DNA from: Bosea sp. PAMC 26642 | GTDB taxonomy: Bacteria; Pseudomonadota; Alphaproteobacteria; Rhizobiales; Beijerinckiaceae | Direction: 5' to 3' | Assembly: GCF_001562255.1 (NCBI RefSeq) | Contig: NZ_CP014301.1 | Span: 1,984,001 to 2,048,000, forward strand | DNA: 64,000 bases | Shown: positions 1-8,526 of the stretch, in pieces | How the letters are laid out: every line of letters starts with the position of its first letter | How positions within the stretch are numbered: position 1 is the first letter of the stretch | The notes under the pieces: model-generated | Told to the model about the DNA's origin: nothing | Seen by the model: only the letters and a program-made list of their open reading frames with translations | The model's database searches: none | Position numbers and translations under genes: made by a program

Positions 1-1
1 C

Positions 2-43
2 CGGCTTCTGCTGTCGAAGGCTGGCACGATCACGACCGTCTGA
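2..43 (+). other. Possible 3' end of an upstream gene cut by the window edge
   Basis: One forward frame is open from the edge to a TGA at 41-43 and ends in the residues LLLSKAGTITTV. The next convergent gene ends at 94, so this would be the tail of a gene lying outside the window. Thirteen codons are too few to name a product, and the open frame may be chance. Confidence 0.2.
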
Positions 44-93
44 GCCGGAAGACGAATGCACTCGGGGGAGTCCGCAGCCCATGGCTACCCCCG

Positions 94-473
94 TCAGGCA
101 CTGTCCTTGGCGACCAGCACAACGTGGTCCAGGCCTTCGAAATGCCTGTCGCAGGTCAGCAGTCGCCACCCTGCTCCAACGCTGTCGCATAGATAATCGC
201 GTCGGCCGTCGCCAGCTTGTGAAGCCGGCCCAGGTCGGCGGCGAGCAGGGCAATGCCCGTATCCAGCGGAACAACGCGGCAGGTCTGGGTATAGGCGATC
301 AGGCGGTCGGCTGCGTCTTCCGAAATCTCGCGCGTCACCCATTTCGCCAACTCGAACTGCACAAGCGTCGGAACGATCGTCTCGTCGCGCGCCGGCCAGA
401 ACGGCATGAGTTGCGCGCCCGTATGCGAGTCCATCAGCCACTCGATCCACGCCGACGTATCGACGACGCGCAT
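94..473 (-). pseudogene. vapC: VapC-type PIN-domain toxin, frameshifted
   Basis: PIN-domain ribonuclease toxin of a type II toxin-antitoxin pair (family knowledge: Mg-dependent RNA cleavage held in check by the partner). The ATG at 473 opens a frame with VVDTSAWIEWL (first acidic catalytic position) and ADAIIYATALEQGGD, then stops at 156-158 after 105 codons. The usual PIN ending, LLTCDRHFEGL, follows directly but in the next frame, up to the stop at 94-96. One extra base in the stretch GACTGCTGACC would rejoin them as GGDLLTCD. I read this as a one-base deletion, or a sequencing error. The protein as written lacks its last acidic residue and final strand. The start overlaps the antitoxin stop by one base (TGATG), as in coupled pairs. 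Confidence 0.75.
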
Positions 474-685
474 CAGACACGGTCTTTTCGGTCACGATAG
501 CCGTTACCCCGCGCTCCACGGGCGACGCCGCGCAGATCGTCGAGCTCCGGCGCGGGGATCACGAGGACGCCGGTGCCCTTGGGAATGAACACGAATTCCT
601 GTCCAGCCTGCCATGCCTGAGCGATCCTGACGGATTTGGGAACGCTGATCTGGAACTTCGACGAGAGCCTTGCCCGGGCGTTCAT
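473..685 (-). CDS. vapB: AbrB/MazE-fold antitoxin, VapB-like
   Basis: A 70-residue protein beginning MNARARLSSKFQISVPKSVR, the N-terminal swapped-hairpin DNA-binding fold of AbrB/MazE/SpoVT proteins. Its tail is basic and Asp/Arg-rich, as expected for a toxin-binding segment. The ATG at 685 was chosen because GGAGG lies about 11 bases upstream at 696-700 and the family starts here; a longer frame from 730 adds 15 unrelated residues. The stop shares a base with the toxin start, so the two are one operon. The expected role is to neutralise the PIN toxin and repress the shared promoter. With the toxin frameshifted the antitoxin may be a leftover. Confidence 0.75.
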   Translation of the reverse strand: MNARARLSSKFQISVPKSVRIAQAWQAGQEFVFIPKGTGVLVIPAPELDDLRGVARGARGNGYRDRKDRV

Positions 686-799
686 CCCTGCTTCCTCCGG
701 ATCGATCGACGAACCGTAAGACGCTAGCATGTATCGCAGGATCGCACCACAAACGTCCCGGCACCGGCCAAGCAGATATATCGCTGCCAGCTCCCGCCC

Positions 800-1504
800 C
801 TACTCCCGCGCGAGGGTCGCCAACAGGCCGCTCCTCAGATGCGCCATCAGCGCGTCGCTGGCTGCCATCGCGGCAGGGGGGTCGGCGGTCGCCAGCGCCT
901 GGGCGAAGGCGACATGATGGGCAGCGGCCGGCATGAGATCGTCCTGCCGCTCGAAATGGTACCAGGCCCGCCGGATCAGCGCCTGCAACGGCTCGACCGC
1001 GCGCGTCGCATAGGGACTTCGGGCGGCAGCCGCGACGGCGGCGTCGAACGCCTTGTCGAGCCGCATATAGGCGTTCGCGTCGCCTGCTTCCGCCGCGAGC
1101 CGCATCTCGCGTGCCCCTTCGACGATCGCGATGCGCTCCCGCGGGCTGGCGCGTCTGGCCGCATCCGCCGCGATCAGCCGCTCGAGCACCTCGCGCGCAT
1201 CGAGCGCCGCCATGATATCGATCGCATTGATGTCGGCGACCACGACGCCCTTGCGAGGCAAGATCGCGACGAGACCGTGCTGGGCCAGCCGGATCAGCGC
1301 CTCGCGCACCGGCGTACGACCGACGCCGACGAGGTCGATCAGTTGCGCCTCCGTCAAAGCGGCGCCCGGCCTTAGCGACAGCGTCACGATCGCCTCTTCG
1401 AGGCGGCGATAGGCGATTTCGGACAGGCTTAGCCCAACATCGGACTGCAATGCTCCAGGCGCGTCATCGGCGGAGCGTGGGTTGGACAGGAACTGCAAGC
1501 TCAT
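800..1504 (-). CDS. GntR-family (FadR/FCD type) transcriptional regulator
   Basis: A 234-residue regulator. Residues about 25-90 hold the winged helix (SEIAYRRLEEAI, then VGRTPVREALIRLAQHGLV as recognition helix, and the wing PRKGVVVADI); the remainder is an all-helical FCD ligand-binding domain. The usual metal-binding F-H of FCD domains reads AFDAAV here, so that His appears replaced by Asp, while the later His residues (AAHHVAF, MAHLR) remain. The ATG at 1504 was taken; the longer frame from 1543 begins with TTG and an atypical leader. It is divergent from the cupin/hydroxyproline genes and probably controls them, with an operator candidate at 1552-1561. The ligand is unknown; hydroxyproline or an intermediate is inferred from context. 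Confidence 0.85.
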   Translation of the reverse strand: MSLQFLSNPRSADDAPGALQSDVGLSLSEIAYRRLEEAIVTLSLRPGAALTEAQLIDLVGVGRTPVREALIRLAQHGLVAILPRKGVVVADINAIDIMAALDAREVLERLIAADAARRASPRERIAIVEGAREMRLAAEAGDANAYMRLDKAFDAAVAAAARSPYATRAVEPLQALIRRAWYHFERQDDLMPAAAHHVAFAQALATADPPAAMAASDALMAHLRSGLLATLARE

Positions 1505-1532
1505 CGAACAAGACACGCCCGCCGGGGCAGGA

Positions 1533-1561
1533 TTGACGCGCAAAGGATCATTGATATATCA
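1533..1561 (+). promoter_or_regulatory. Candidate promoter and operator for the cupin/hydroxyproline operon
   Basis: TTGACG at 1533-1538 resembles a -35 box. After 17 bases the -10 position (ATATCA, 1556-1561) overlaps a perfect 10-base palindrome TGATATATCA at 1552-1561, with a second half-like TGATCA just downstream. A palindrome on the -10 region between a divergent GntR gene and its likely target operon fits repression, but the site was found by eye only. Confidence 0.35.
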
Positions 1562-1776
1562 CCTGATCAAATCGGTTTCCGGACATTGCCTTCATTTTGA
1601 AGATGAAACGGCCCGGCAAGCAAGGCGGATTTGTCGTGACGCGGCGGTATCCGGCCCGCATGCCAGGATGGGCTTGCCGCTGTTTGGCAGGTCCATGAGG
1701 ATCAGACTGGTCGCTCGCGATCGGTTTCAATGACGCGGTCGCGCCTCGCATGGCCTCGCTCAGGATCGGAGTTTCG

Positions 1777-2103
1777 ATGGCCTTCACCTGCGATATACCG
1801 GCCCTTCCAACCGTCCAGCAGGACGACGGCGCCATCCGGATCACGCGCCGGGATTTCGAGCCTGGCGCCGTCACGGGTTGGCACAGCCATGGCTGGCCCT
1901 ATTTCGTCGTGATGCTGATGGCCGGAACGCTGCGCATCCATGACGGCAAGACCGAGACCGACGTGCCGCTGGCTCAGGGGCAGGCCTATATGCGCCCCGC
2001 CGGCATCGAGCACGACGTCATGAACGGCTCGCCTCATCCGATTGCCTTCGTCGAGATCGAGATCAAGAAGCCCTCGGCATTGCAGGAACTCCAGCTGCCA
2101 TGA
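1777..2103 (+). CDS. Small single-domain cupin protein
   Basis: A 108-residue single cupin. The first cupin motif is seen as GWHSHGWPYFVV with two His ligands, followed by a Gly turn (MAGTLRIHDG) and the second motif GQAYMRPAGIEHDVMNG with a third His. The ATG at 1777 is preferred over 1750 because GGAG lies 7-8 bases upstream. Its stop overlaps the next start by four bases (ATGA), so it is translationally coupled to the flavoprotein gene. The exact reaction is not clear; such cupins in amino-acid catabolic operons may be metal-dependent enzymes or binding proteins. Confidence 0.8.
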   Translation: MAFTCDIPALPTVQQDDGAIRITRRDFEPGAVTGWHSHGWPYFVVMLMAGTLRIHDGKTETDVPLAQGQAYMRPAGIEHDVMNGSPHPIAFVEIEIKKPSALQELQLP

Positions 2104-3332
2104 AGGTCGCGATCGTCGGCGCAGGCATCGTCGGGGTCGCCGTCGCGCACGCGCTGCTCGACGAGGGGCACAAGGTCCTGATCATCGACCGGCACGGTCC
2201 GGCTTTCGGCCCCTCGCGCGGCAATGCCGGATGGATGGCCCACACCGACATCCTGCCGATCGCAAGTCCCAAGAACCTGCGGCAGGTGCCTAAATTCCTG
2301 TTTGACCCTCTCGGCCCGCTCTCGATCCGCCCAGCCTATCTGCCGAAGCTCCTGCCATGGCTCGTCCGCTTTCTGCTGGCGGCGCGGCCCGACGCTTATG
2401 AGCGCTCGATTCGGGGGCTTGCCGCCCTGCAGCAGCGCGCCTTGCCGGCCTGGCTCGCCCGGGCCGAACTGACCGGCCTGAACCACCACATCCATCGCAA
2501 GGGCGGGCTCTACGCCTTCACCGACAAGGCCGCTTTCGACGAGGCCGGCAAGATCGCGCGCAGGCAGGCCGAGTTCGGTATCAGGGTCGAGATGATCGAC
2601 GCACCCGAACTGCGCCGGCTCGAGCCCGCCCTGAAGGACCGCTTCGTGGGCGCGGCCTTCCATCCCGACACCGCCCATATCAGCGACCCCCTGCAGCTGA
2701 CGCTGGCTCTGTTCGAAGCGGCCGTGGCCCGTGGCGCGACGTTCGAGAAGGCCGACGTCACCAACATCTCGACCGGCGAGCGCCCTGCCCTGATCGGCCC
2801 CGACGGCTGGCAGCGCGTCGTGGATAAGGTCGTGATGGCGGCCGGCGCTTGGTCGAGGCCGCTGGCGGCAGCGCTCGGCGATACCGTGCCACTCGACACC
2901 GAGCGCGGCTACAACGTCAGTTTTCCGGGCGTCACCGGCCTGACCTCACGCCCGATCGGGTTCGAAGGCCACGGCTTCGTCATGACGCCACTCGAAAGCG
3001 GCCTGCGCATCGGCGGCGCGGTCGAGTTCGGCGGGCTGGACGCAGCCCCAAACCATGCCCGCACGCGGGCGCTCTACGACAAGGCCTCGACGCTGGTCGG
3101 CGGGCTCCCGCGCTTCGAGAGCGGCACGCTCTGGATGGGCTTTCGTCCGTCTCTGCCCGATTCGCTGCCGGTCATCGGCCGGGCCAGCCGAAACCACAAT
3201 GTCGTCTATGCCTTCGGGCACGGACATTACGGGATGACGCAGTCGGCCGCGACCGCCAGCCTCGTCGTGGATCTCGTCGCCGGCCGCGAGCCGGCGCTCG
3301 ATATGAGCTATTACAGCCCACGCCGCTTCTGA
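2100..3332 (+). CDS. FAD-dependent D-amino-acid oxidase/dehydrogenase, likely cis-4-hydroxy-D-proline oxidase
   Basis: A 410-residue DAO-family flavoprotein. The N-terminus VAIVGAGIVGVAVAHALLDE is the dinucleotide-binding fold (GxGxxG) followed by an acidic residue in LIIDR. The C-terminus has the conserved GFRPSLPDSLPVIG and FGHGHYGMTQSA segments that close the FAD site. It sits between the cupin (four-base overlap) and hydroxyproline epimerase. In known hydroxyproline pathways the epimerase makes cis-4-hydroxy-D-proline, which a flavin oxidase (HypO) converts to a pyrroline carboxylate; that role is inferred from context. A general D-amino-acid dehydrogenase is the alternative. The later pathway enzymes (deaminase, semialdehyde dehydrogenase) are not in the window. 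Confidence 0.85.
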   Translation: MKVAIVGAGIVGVAVAHALLDEGHKVLIIDRHGPAFGPSRGNAGWMAHTDILPIASPKNLRQVPKFLFDPLGPLSIRPAYLPKLLPWLVRFLLAARPDAYERSIRGLAALQQRALPAWLARAELTGLNHHIHRKGGLYAFTDKAAFDEAGKIARRQAEFGIRVEMIDAPELRRLEPALKDRFVGAAFHPDTAHISDPLQLTLALFEAAVARGATFEKADVTNISTGERPALIGPDGWQRVVDKVVMAAGAWSRPLAAALGDTVPLDTERGYNVSFPGVTGLTSRPIGFEGHGFVMTPLESGLRIGGAVEFGGLDAAPNHARTRALYDKASTLVGGLPRFESGTLWMGFRPSLPDSLPVIGRASRNHNVVYAFGHGHYGMTQSAATASLVVDLVAGREPALDMSYYSPRRF

Positions 3333-3362
3333 ATCGATCTTTCAGCCGACAGAGCCAAACCC

Positions 3363-4373
3363 ATGACAACTCACACCTTCTTCTGCGTCGACGGCCACAC
3401 CTGCGGCAATCCCGTGCGCATGGTCACGGGCGGTGGCCCGGTGCTGAAGGGCGCCGACATGGTCGAGAAGCGGGCGGATTTCCTCAGCCGCTTCGACTGG
3501 ATCCGGACCGGGCTGATGTTCGAGCCGCGCGGCCACGACATGATGTCGGGCGCGATCCTCTACCCGCCGACGCGCGATGACGCCGACATCGCCTTCCTCT
3601 TCATCGAGACCTCCGGCTGCCTGCCGATGTGCGGCCACGGCACGATCGGCACCGTCACGATGGCACTGGAGCGCGGGCTGGTGACGCCGCGCCAGGAGGG
3701 CGTTCTGAAGATCGACACGCCGGCTGGCCTCGTGACCGCGACCTATATCCGCAACGGGCCCTATGTCGACAGCGTCCGCATCACCAACATCGCGAGCTAC
3801 CTCCATGCGAGCGGTCTGACCGCCCATGTCGAGGGCCTTGGTGAGGTCAACGTCGATGTCGCCTATGGCGGCAATTTCTACGCGATCGTCGATCCGCAGG
3901 AGGCAATCCATGACATCGCCGAGGTGAATCCATCCGATCTGCTGCGCTGGAGTCCGAAGCTGCGCGCTGCGCTGAATGCGAAATACCAGTTCGTCCATCC
4001 GGAGAATCCGGCCATCAACGGCCTGAGTCATATCCTTTGGACCGGCGCGCCGACGGTCGCCGGCGCCCATGCCCGCAACGCGGTCTTCTACGGCGACAAG
4101 GCACTGGATCGCTCGCCCTGTGGCACCGGCACCTCCTCACGCATGGCGCAATGGGCGGCCCAGGGGAAACTCAAGGTCGGCGACGAGTTCGTCCATGAAA
4201 GCATCATCGGCACGCTCTTCAGGGGGCGCGTCGAGGCCACGGCCAAGGTCGGCCCCCACGACGCGATCATCCCCTCGATCGAGGGCTGGGCCCGCATGAC
4301 CGGCTACAACACCATCTTCATCGACGACCGCGACCCGCTGGCGCACGGGTTCCAGCTGGCGGACAAGGGCTAA
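3363..4373 (+). CDS. hypE: 4-hydroxyproline 2-epimerase (proline racemase family)
   Basis: A 336-residue proline-racemase fold enzyme interconverting trans-4-hydroxy-L-proline and cis-4-hydroxy-D-proline by two-base proton transfer, without cofactor. Both catalytic cysteines are visible: Cys90 in PMCGHGTIG and Cys253 in SPCGTGTSSRMA. The Cys/Cys pair separates epimerases from the Cys/Thr dehydratase branch. Length and the GFMHG-like C-terminal half (HESIIGTLFRGR) fit the family. It starts 30 bases after the flavoprotein, consistent with one operon. Proline racemase is a less likely alternative given the partner oxidase and cupin. Confidence 0.92.
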   Translation: MTTHTFFCVDGHTCGNPVRMVTGGGPVLKGADMVEKRADFLSRFDWIRTGLMFEPRGHDMMSGAILYPPTRDDADIAFLFIETSGCLPMCGHGTIGTVTMALERGLVTPRQEGVLKIDTPAGLVTATYIRNGPYVDSVRITNIASYLHASGLTAHVEGLGEVNVDVAYGGNFYAIVDPQEAIHDIAEVNPSDLLRWSPKLRAALNAKYQFVHPENPAINGLSHILWTGAPTVAGAHARNAVFYGDKALDRSPCGTGTSSRMAQWAAQGKLKVGDEFVHESIIGTLFRGRVEATAKVGPHDAIIPSIEGWARMTGYNTIFIDDRDPLAHGFQLADKG

Positions 4374-4505
4374 AGCTCTCGACCCATGTTCATCGCTCAC
4401 ACGAACGCCCGCCAGCATGCCCACCTTGCAATCATCTTGCGCGAAATCGCCTCTTGGCCGCACAGAAGAGTGCACAAGAAACCGGCAGTGCGCGCCAGAT
4501 TGCTT

Positions 4506-4534
4506 TTGACAGAAATTTAAGCCGGCGCGATTGT
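4506..4534 (+). promoter_or_regulatory. Candidate promoter upstream of livH
   Basis: A consensus -35 TTGACA at 4506-4511 is followed after 17 bases by GATTGT, a weak -10. It lies in the 267-base gap between hypE and livH, so the transporter genes could be read separately from the catabolic genes. Nothing else was recognised in this gap. Confidence 0.3.
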
Positions 4535-4640
4535 CGAACCCGCAAGGCATTGGTAGCTCTGCGTAGCAATCGCATCCCGCATGCGCCGGCGTCATGCCGT
4601 CGAGAAGAACGGGAGCGAACGAGAGGGGTCGGTCGTCGAT

Positions 4641-5558
4641 ATGGAAGTGTTTCTCCAGCAGCTCATCAACGGGCTGACCCTGGGGTCGATCTACGGCCTC
4701 ATCGCCATCGGCTACACGATGGTTTTCGGCATCATCGGCATGGTGAATTTCGCCCATGGCGACATCTTCATGCTGTCGGCCTTCATCGCGCTGATCTTCT
4801 TCATGCTGATCGCCTCCTGGTTCGGTGCGGGGCTGATCGTCGTGGCGCTGATCGTCGTCCTCGTCCTGGCGATGTTCTTCACCTCGCTGTGGAACTGGGC
4901 GATCGAACGCGTCGCCTACCGGCCACTGCGCGGCTCCTTCCGCCTCGCCCCGCTGATCTCGGCGATCGGCATGTCGATCTTCCTGATGAACTTCGTCCAG
5001 GTCGTGCAGGGCCCGCGCAACAAATCGACGGCGCCGATGCTCAACAAGTCGATCACGCTGATCGAGAGCACGACCTATTCTGTCCAGATCTCCTACAAGC
5101 AGATCGTCATCATCGTCACGACCGCCGTGCTGCTCGCCGCCTTCTGGTACATCGTCCAGAAGACGCCGCTCGGCCGGGCCCAGCGCGCCTGCGAGCAGGA
5201 CCGCAAGATGGCGGCTCTGCTCGGCATCGACGTCGACCGCACGATCTCGATCACCTTCGTCATGGGCGCGGCGCTCGCCGCCGTCGCCGGCGTCATGTAT
5301 CTCGTCCTCTACGGCGTGGTGAGCTTCAATGACGGCTTCATCCCCGGCGTGAAGGCCTTCACCGCCGCCGTACTCGGCGGCATCGGCTCCCTGCCCGGCG
5401 CCGTCATCGGCGGCCTCCTGATCGGCCTGATCGAGGTGATGTGGTCGGCTTATTTCACCATCGACTACAAGGATGTCGCGGCATTCTGCATCCTGGCGAT
5501 CGTGCTGGTCTTCATGCCCTCGGGCATCCTGGGCCGGCCCGAAGTCGAGAAGGTCTGA
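4641..5558 (+). CDS. livH: Branched-chain-amino-acid-type ABC transporter permease LivH
   Basis: A 305-residue inner-membrane permease. It starts MEVFLQQLINGLTLGSIYGL, the standard LivH N-terminus, and carries the conserved MVNFAHGDIFMLSAF segment near residue 40. Multiple hydrophobic helices follow, and LGIDVDRTISITFVMGA near residue 195 is the cytoplasmic loop contacting the ATPases. The C-terminus has GIGSLPGAVIGGLLIGLIE. The ATG at 4641 replaces a longer frame from 4581 whose extra 20 residues are charged and unlike the family. It heads livH-M-G-F plus a small membrane gene and livJ. Substrate may be hydroxyproline rather than Leu/Ile/Val, given the genes upstream (inference). Confidence 0.93.
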   Translation: MEVFLQQLINGLTLGSIYGLIAIGYTMVFGIIGMVNFAHGDIFMLSAFIALIFFMLIASWFGAGLIVVALIVVLVLAMFFTSLWNWAIERVAYRPLRGSFRLAPLISAIGMSIFLMNFVQVVQGPRNKSTAPMLNKSITLIESTTYSVQISYKQIVIIVTTAVLLAAFWYIVQKTPLGRAQRACEQDRKMAALLGIDVDRTISITFVMGAALAAVAGVMYLVLYGVVSFNDGFIPGVKAFTAAVLGGIGSLPGAVIGGLLIGLIEVMWSAYFTIDYKDVAAFCILAIVLVFMPSGILGRPEVEKV

Positions 5559-5562
5559 CGCG

Positions 5563-6942
5563 ATGACAGCCATCCCGACACCTGCGGCGCGCGAGCGCGA
5601 CATGAAGGCCGCGCTCAAGGAAGCGGCTTTCGCGGCGCTGATAACCTTCGGCCTGTGCATCCCGATCATCGCCTGGGGCACGCGCCAGAACATGGACAAC
5701 GTGCTGGTGCTCGACCAGCGCTGGGACGCCGTCGCCTGGGCGGTCGCGATCGTCTTCGTCGGCCGTTTCCTGGTGGCCCTGCGCGCCCAGGGCAAGGCCG
5801 AGCGGCAGTCGCTGGTGCGCTTCCTGCCGCATGGCACCTTCGCCTGGCTGCAGCGCCATTCGCGCACCTTCTCAGCTTTGGGACTGGGCTTCCTCGTCAC
5901 CTTCCCCATTATTGCGATCACGCTGACCGGCTGGGGCGGCGCGCTGAAATGGATCGACAATTTCGGCGTCCAGATCCTGATCTACGTCATGCTCGGCTGG
6001 GGCCTTAACATCGTGGTCGGCCTCGCCGGACTGCTTGATCTCGGCTACGTCGCCTTCTATGCGGTGGGCGCCTATTCCTACGCGCTGCTGGCGAAGAATT
6101 TCGGCCTGTCCTTCTGGGTTCTGCTGCCGCTCTCGGGCATTCTCGCCGCCTTCTGGGGCATGCTGCTCGGCTTCCCGGTGCTGCGCCTGCGCGGCGACTA
6201 TCTCGCCATCGTCACGCTCGCCTTCGGCGAGATCATCCGCCTCGTCCTGATCAACTGGGTCGATTTCTCCGGCGGCTATGCCGGCATCTCCGGCATTCCG
6301 CGCCCGAGCTTCTTCGGCATCCCGTTCAACGCCAGCGATACGGGCTTCGCCGCCGTCTTCGGGCTCGAATTCTCGCCGCTCTATCGCACGATCTTCCTCT
6401 ACTATCTGATCCTGTGCCTGGCGCTGTTGACCGCCTTCGTGACGCTGAGGCTGCGCCGCCTCCCCGTCGGCCGCGCCTGGGAAGCTTTGCGCGAAGACGA
6501 GATCGCCTGCCGCTCGCTCGGCATCAACACCACGAACACGAAACTGACCGCCTTCTCGATCGGCGCCATGTTCGGCGGCTTCGCCGGCGCCTTCTTCTCG
6601 GCGCGGCAGGGTTTCATCAGCCCTGAATCCTTCGTCTTCATGGAATCGGCGATCATCCTCGCCATCGTCGTGCTCGGCGGCATGGGCTCGCTCTGGGGCT
6701 GCGCCATCGCCGCCATCGCCATGATCGGCGGCACCGAACTGCTGCGCGAACTCGACTGGCTGAAGCAGATCTTCGGCCAGGACTTCGACCCGACCAAGTA
6801 TCGCATGCTGATCTTCGGGCTGGCCATGGTGGTGATCATGATCTGGAAGCCGCGCGGCCTGATCTCGACGCGCGAACCCACCGCCTTCCTGAAGGAGAAG
6901 AAGACGATCTCGGCCGACATGGTCCAGGAGGGTCACGGCTGA
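5563..6942 (+). CDS. livM: Branched-chain-amino-acid-type ABC transporter permease LivM
   Basis: A 459-residue permease, longer than many LivM proteins because of an extra N-terminal segment of about 110 residues with two hydrophobic stretches, as in proteobacterial LivM with the DUF3382 extension. The core begins around GWGLNIVVGLAGLLDLGYVA and includes LRLRGDYLAIVTLAFGEIIR and LGGMGSLWGCAIAAIAMIGG. The ATG at 5563 follows GAGAAGG by 8-10 bases and starts four bases after the livH stop; the open frame extends upstream into livH but without a signal. The stop overlaps livG by one base. It forms the membrane pore together with LivH. Confidence 0.93.
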   Translation: MTAIPTPAARERDMKAALKEAAFAALITFGLCIPIIAWGTRQNMDNVLVLDQRWDAVAWAVAIVFVGRFLVALRAQGKAERQSLVRFLPHGTFAWLQRHSRTFSALGLGFLVTFPIIAITLTGWGGALKWIDNFGVQILIYVMLGWGLNIVVGLAGLLDLGYVAFYAVGAYSYALLAKNFGLSFWVLLPLSGILAAFWGMLLGFPVLRLRGDYLAIVTLAFGEIIRLVLINWVDFSGGYAGISGIPRPSFFGIPFNASDTGFAAVFGLEFSPLYRTIFLYYLILCLALLTAFVTLRLRRLPVGRAWEALREDEIACRSLGINTTNTKLTAFSIGAMFGGFAGAFFSARQGFISPESFVFMESAIILAIVVLGGMGSLWGCAIAAIAMIGGTELLRELDWLKQIFGQDFDPTKYRMLIFGLAMVVIMIWKPRGLISTREPTAFLKEKKTISADMVQEGHG

Positions 6943-7796
6943 TGGCGACCCCTGCCCTTCTCCAAAAACCCTTGCTGCAAGTCGAGCATCTGACGATGCG
7001 CTTCGGCGGCCTGACCGCCGTCAACGACCTCTCCTTCGAGGCCCGCAAGGGCGACATCACCGCCCTGATCGGCCCCAACGGCGCCGGCAAGACCACCGTC
7101 TTCAACTGCATCACCGGCTTTTACAAGCCGACCGAAGGCATGATGACGCTCACGCAGGATTCAGGCGCGGCCTTCCTGCTGGAGCGGATGCCCGACTTCC
7201 AGATCTCCTGGAAGGCCAAGGTCGCCCGCACCTTCCAGAACATCCGCCTGTTCGGCGGCATGACCGTGCTGGAGAACCTGCTGGTCGCGCAGCACAACCC
7301 GCTGATGATCGCGTCGGGCTACACCTTCCTCGGCGTCCTCGGCATCGGCGGCTACAAGGCCCGCGAGAAGGAGGCGATCGAGAAGGCGACGTTCTGGCTC
7401 GAGAAGATCGGCCTCATCGACCGCGCCGACGACCCCGCCGCCGATCTGCCCTATGGCGACCAGCGCCGGCTCGAAATCGCGCGCGCCATGTGCACCGATC
7501 CGCAGCTGCTCTGCCTCGACGAGCCCGCAGCCGGCCTCAACCCGCGCGAAAGCCTCGACCTCAACAACCTGCTGCTCTCGATCCGCAAGGATATCGGTAC
7601 GGCGCTGCTGCTGATCGAGCACGACATGTCGGTGGTGATGGAAATCTCCGACCATGTCGTCGTGCTCGACTACGGCACCAAGATCGCCGACGGCACGCCG
7701 GCTGAAGTCCAGGCCGATCCGAAGGTGATCGCGGCCTATCTCGGCGTCGACGACGAAGAGGTCGCGGCGGTGGAAGCGGAGGTCGGCATCGCATGA
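6942..7796 (+). CDS. livG: Branched-chain-amino-acid-type ABC transporter ATPase LivG
   Basis: A 284-residue cytoplasmic ATPase. Walker A is GPNGAGKTT at residues 44-52, the Q-loop lies in ARTFQNIRLFGGMTVLENL, the ABC signature region is LPYGDQRRLEIARAM, and Walker B is LLCLDEPAAGLNP, followed by an H-loop in LLIEHDMSVVM. The LivG-specific insert between Walker A and the signature is present. It overlaps livM by one base (TGATG) and livF by four bases (ATGA), so the four genes are tightly coupled. It powers transport as a heterodimer with LivF. Confidence 0.95.
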   Translation: MATPALLQKPLLQVEHLTMRFGGLTAVNDLSFEARKGDITALIGPNGAGKTTVFNCITGFYKPTEGMMTLTQDSGAAFLLERMPDFQISWKAKVARTFQNIRLFGGMTVLENLLVAQHNPLMIASGYTFLGVLGIGGYKAREKEAIEKATFWLEKIGLIDRADDPAADLPYGDQRRLEIARAMCTDPQLLCLDEPAAGLNPRESLDLNNLLLSIRKDIGTALLLIEHDMSVVMEISDHVVVLDYGTKIADGTPAEVQADPKVIAAYLGVDDEEVAAVEAEVGIA

Positions 7797-8524
7797 CTGA
7801 AGCCGCCCCGATGCTCGCCGTACGCGGCGTCAAGACCTACTATGGCAAGATCATCGCGCTGAAGGGCGTCGATATCGACGTCCGCCAGGGCGAGATCGTC
7901 ACCATGATCGGCGCCAACGGCGCCGGCAAATCCACCTTGATGATGACGATCTTCGGCAATCCGCAGGCGCGCGAAGGCACCATCACCTATGAGGGCCGCG
8001 ACATCACGAAGATGCCGAGCCACGAGATCGCGCGCCTGGGCATCGCCCAGTCGCCGGAAGGCCGCCGCATCTTCCCGCGCATGACCGTGTTCGAGAACCT
8101 GCAGATGGGCGCGGCCGTGCGCGGCCTCGAGCATTTCGACGAGGACCTCGAAAAGATCTGCGTGCTGTTTCCCCGCATCAAGGAGCGCCTGCAGCAGCGC
8201 GGCGGTACGCTGTCGGGCGGCGAGCAGCAGATGGTGGCGATTGCACGCGCCCTGATGGCGCGGCCCAAGCTCCTGCTGCTCGACGAGCCCTCGCTCGGAC
8301 TAGCCCCGCTGATCGTCAAGCAGATCTTCGAGGCGATCCGCGAGCTCAACAAAACCGAAGGCCTGACCGTCTTCCTGGTCGAGCAGAATGCCTTCCATGC
8401 CCTGAAACTCGCTCATCGCGGCTATGTCATGGTCAACGGCGTCGTCACCATGAGCGGCACCGGCAAGGACCTGCTCGCCAACCCACAGGTCCGGGCGGCC
8501 TATCTCGAAGGCGGGAGGCACTGA
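7793..8524 (+). CDS. livF: Branched-chain-amino-acid-type ABC transporter ATPase LivF
   Basis: A 243-residue ATPase partner of LivG. Walker A reads GANGAGKST, the Q-loop IAQSPEGRRIFPRMTVFENL is typical of LivF, the signature is LSGGEQQMVAIARAL, and Walker B is LLLLDEPSLGLAP with the H-loop replaced by FLVEQNAFHAL as usual in LivF (Gln in place of His). The start overlaps the livG stop by four bases. The following small membrane gene starts two bases after its stop, so it belongs to the same transcript. Confidence 0.95.
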   Translation: MTEAAPMLAVRGVKTYYGKIIALKGVDIDVRQGEIVTMIGANGAGKSTLMMTIFGNPQAREGTITYEGRDITKMPSHEIARLGIAQSPEGRRIFPRMTVFENLQMGAAVRGLEHFDEDLEKICVLFPRIKERLQQRGGTLSGGEQQMVAIARALMARPKLLLLDEPSLGLAPLIVKQIFEAIRELNKTEGLTVFLVEQNAFHALKLAHRGYVMVNGVVTMSGTGKDLLANPQVRAAYLEGGRH

Positions 8525-8526
8525 CG

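Noticed and set aside
4137..5960. Long minus-strand open frame opposite hypE and livH
   Set aside because: It is a shadow of GC-rich genes on the plus strand; the translation is rich in Asp, His, Arg and Gly with no family pattern, while both plus-strand genes are clear.
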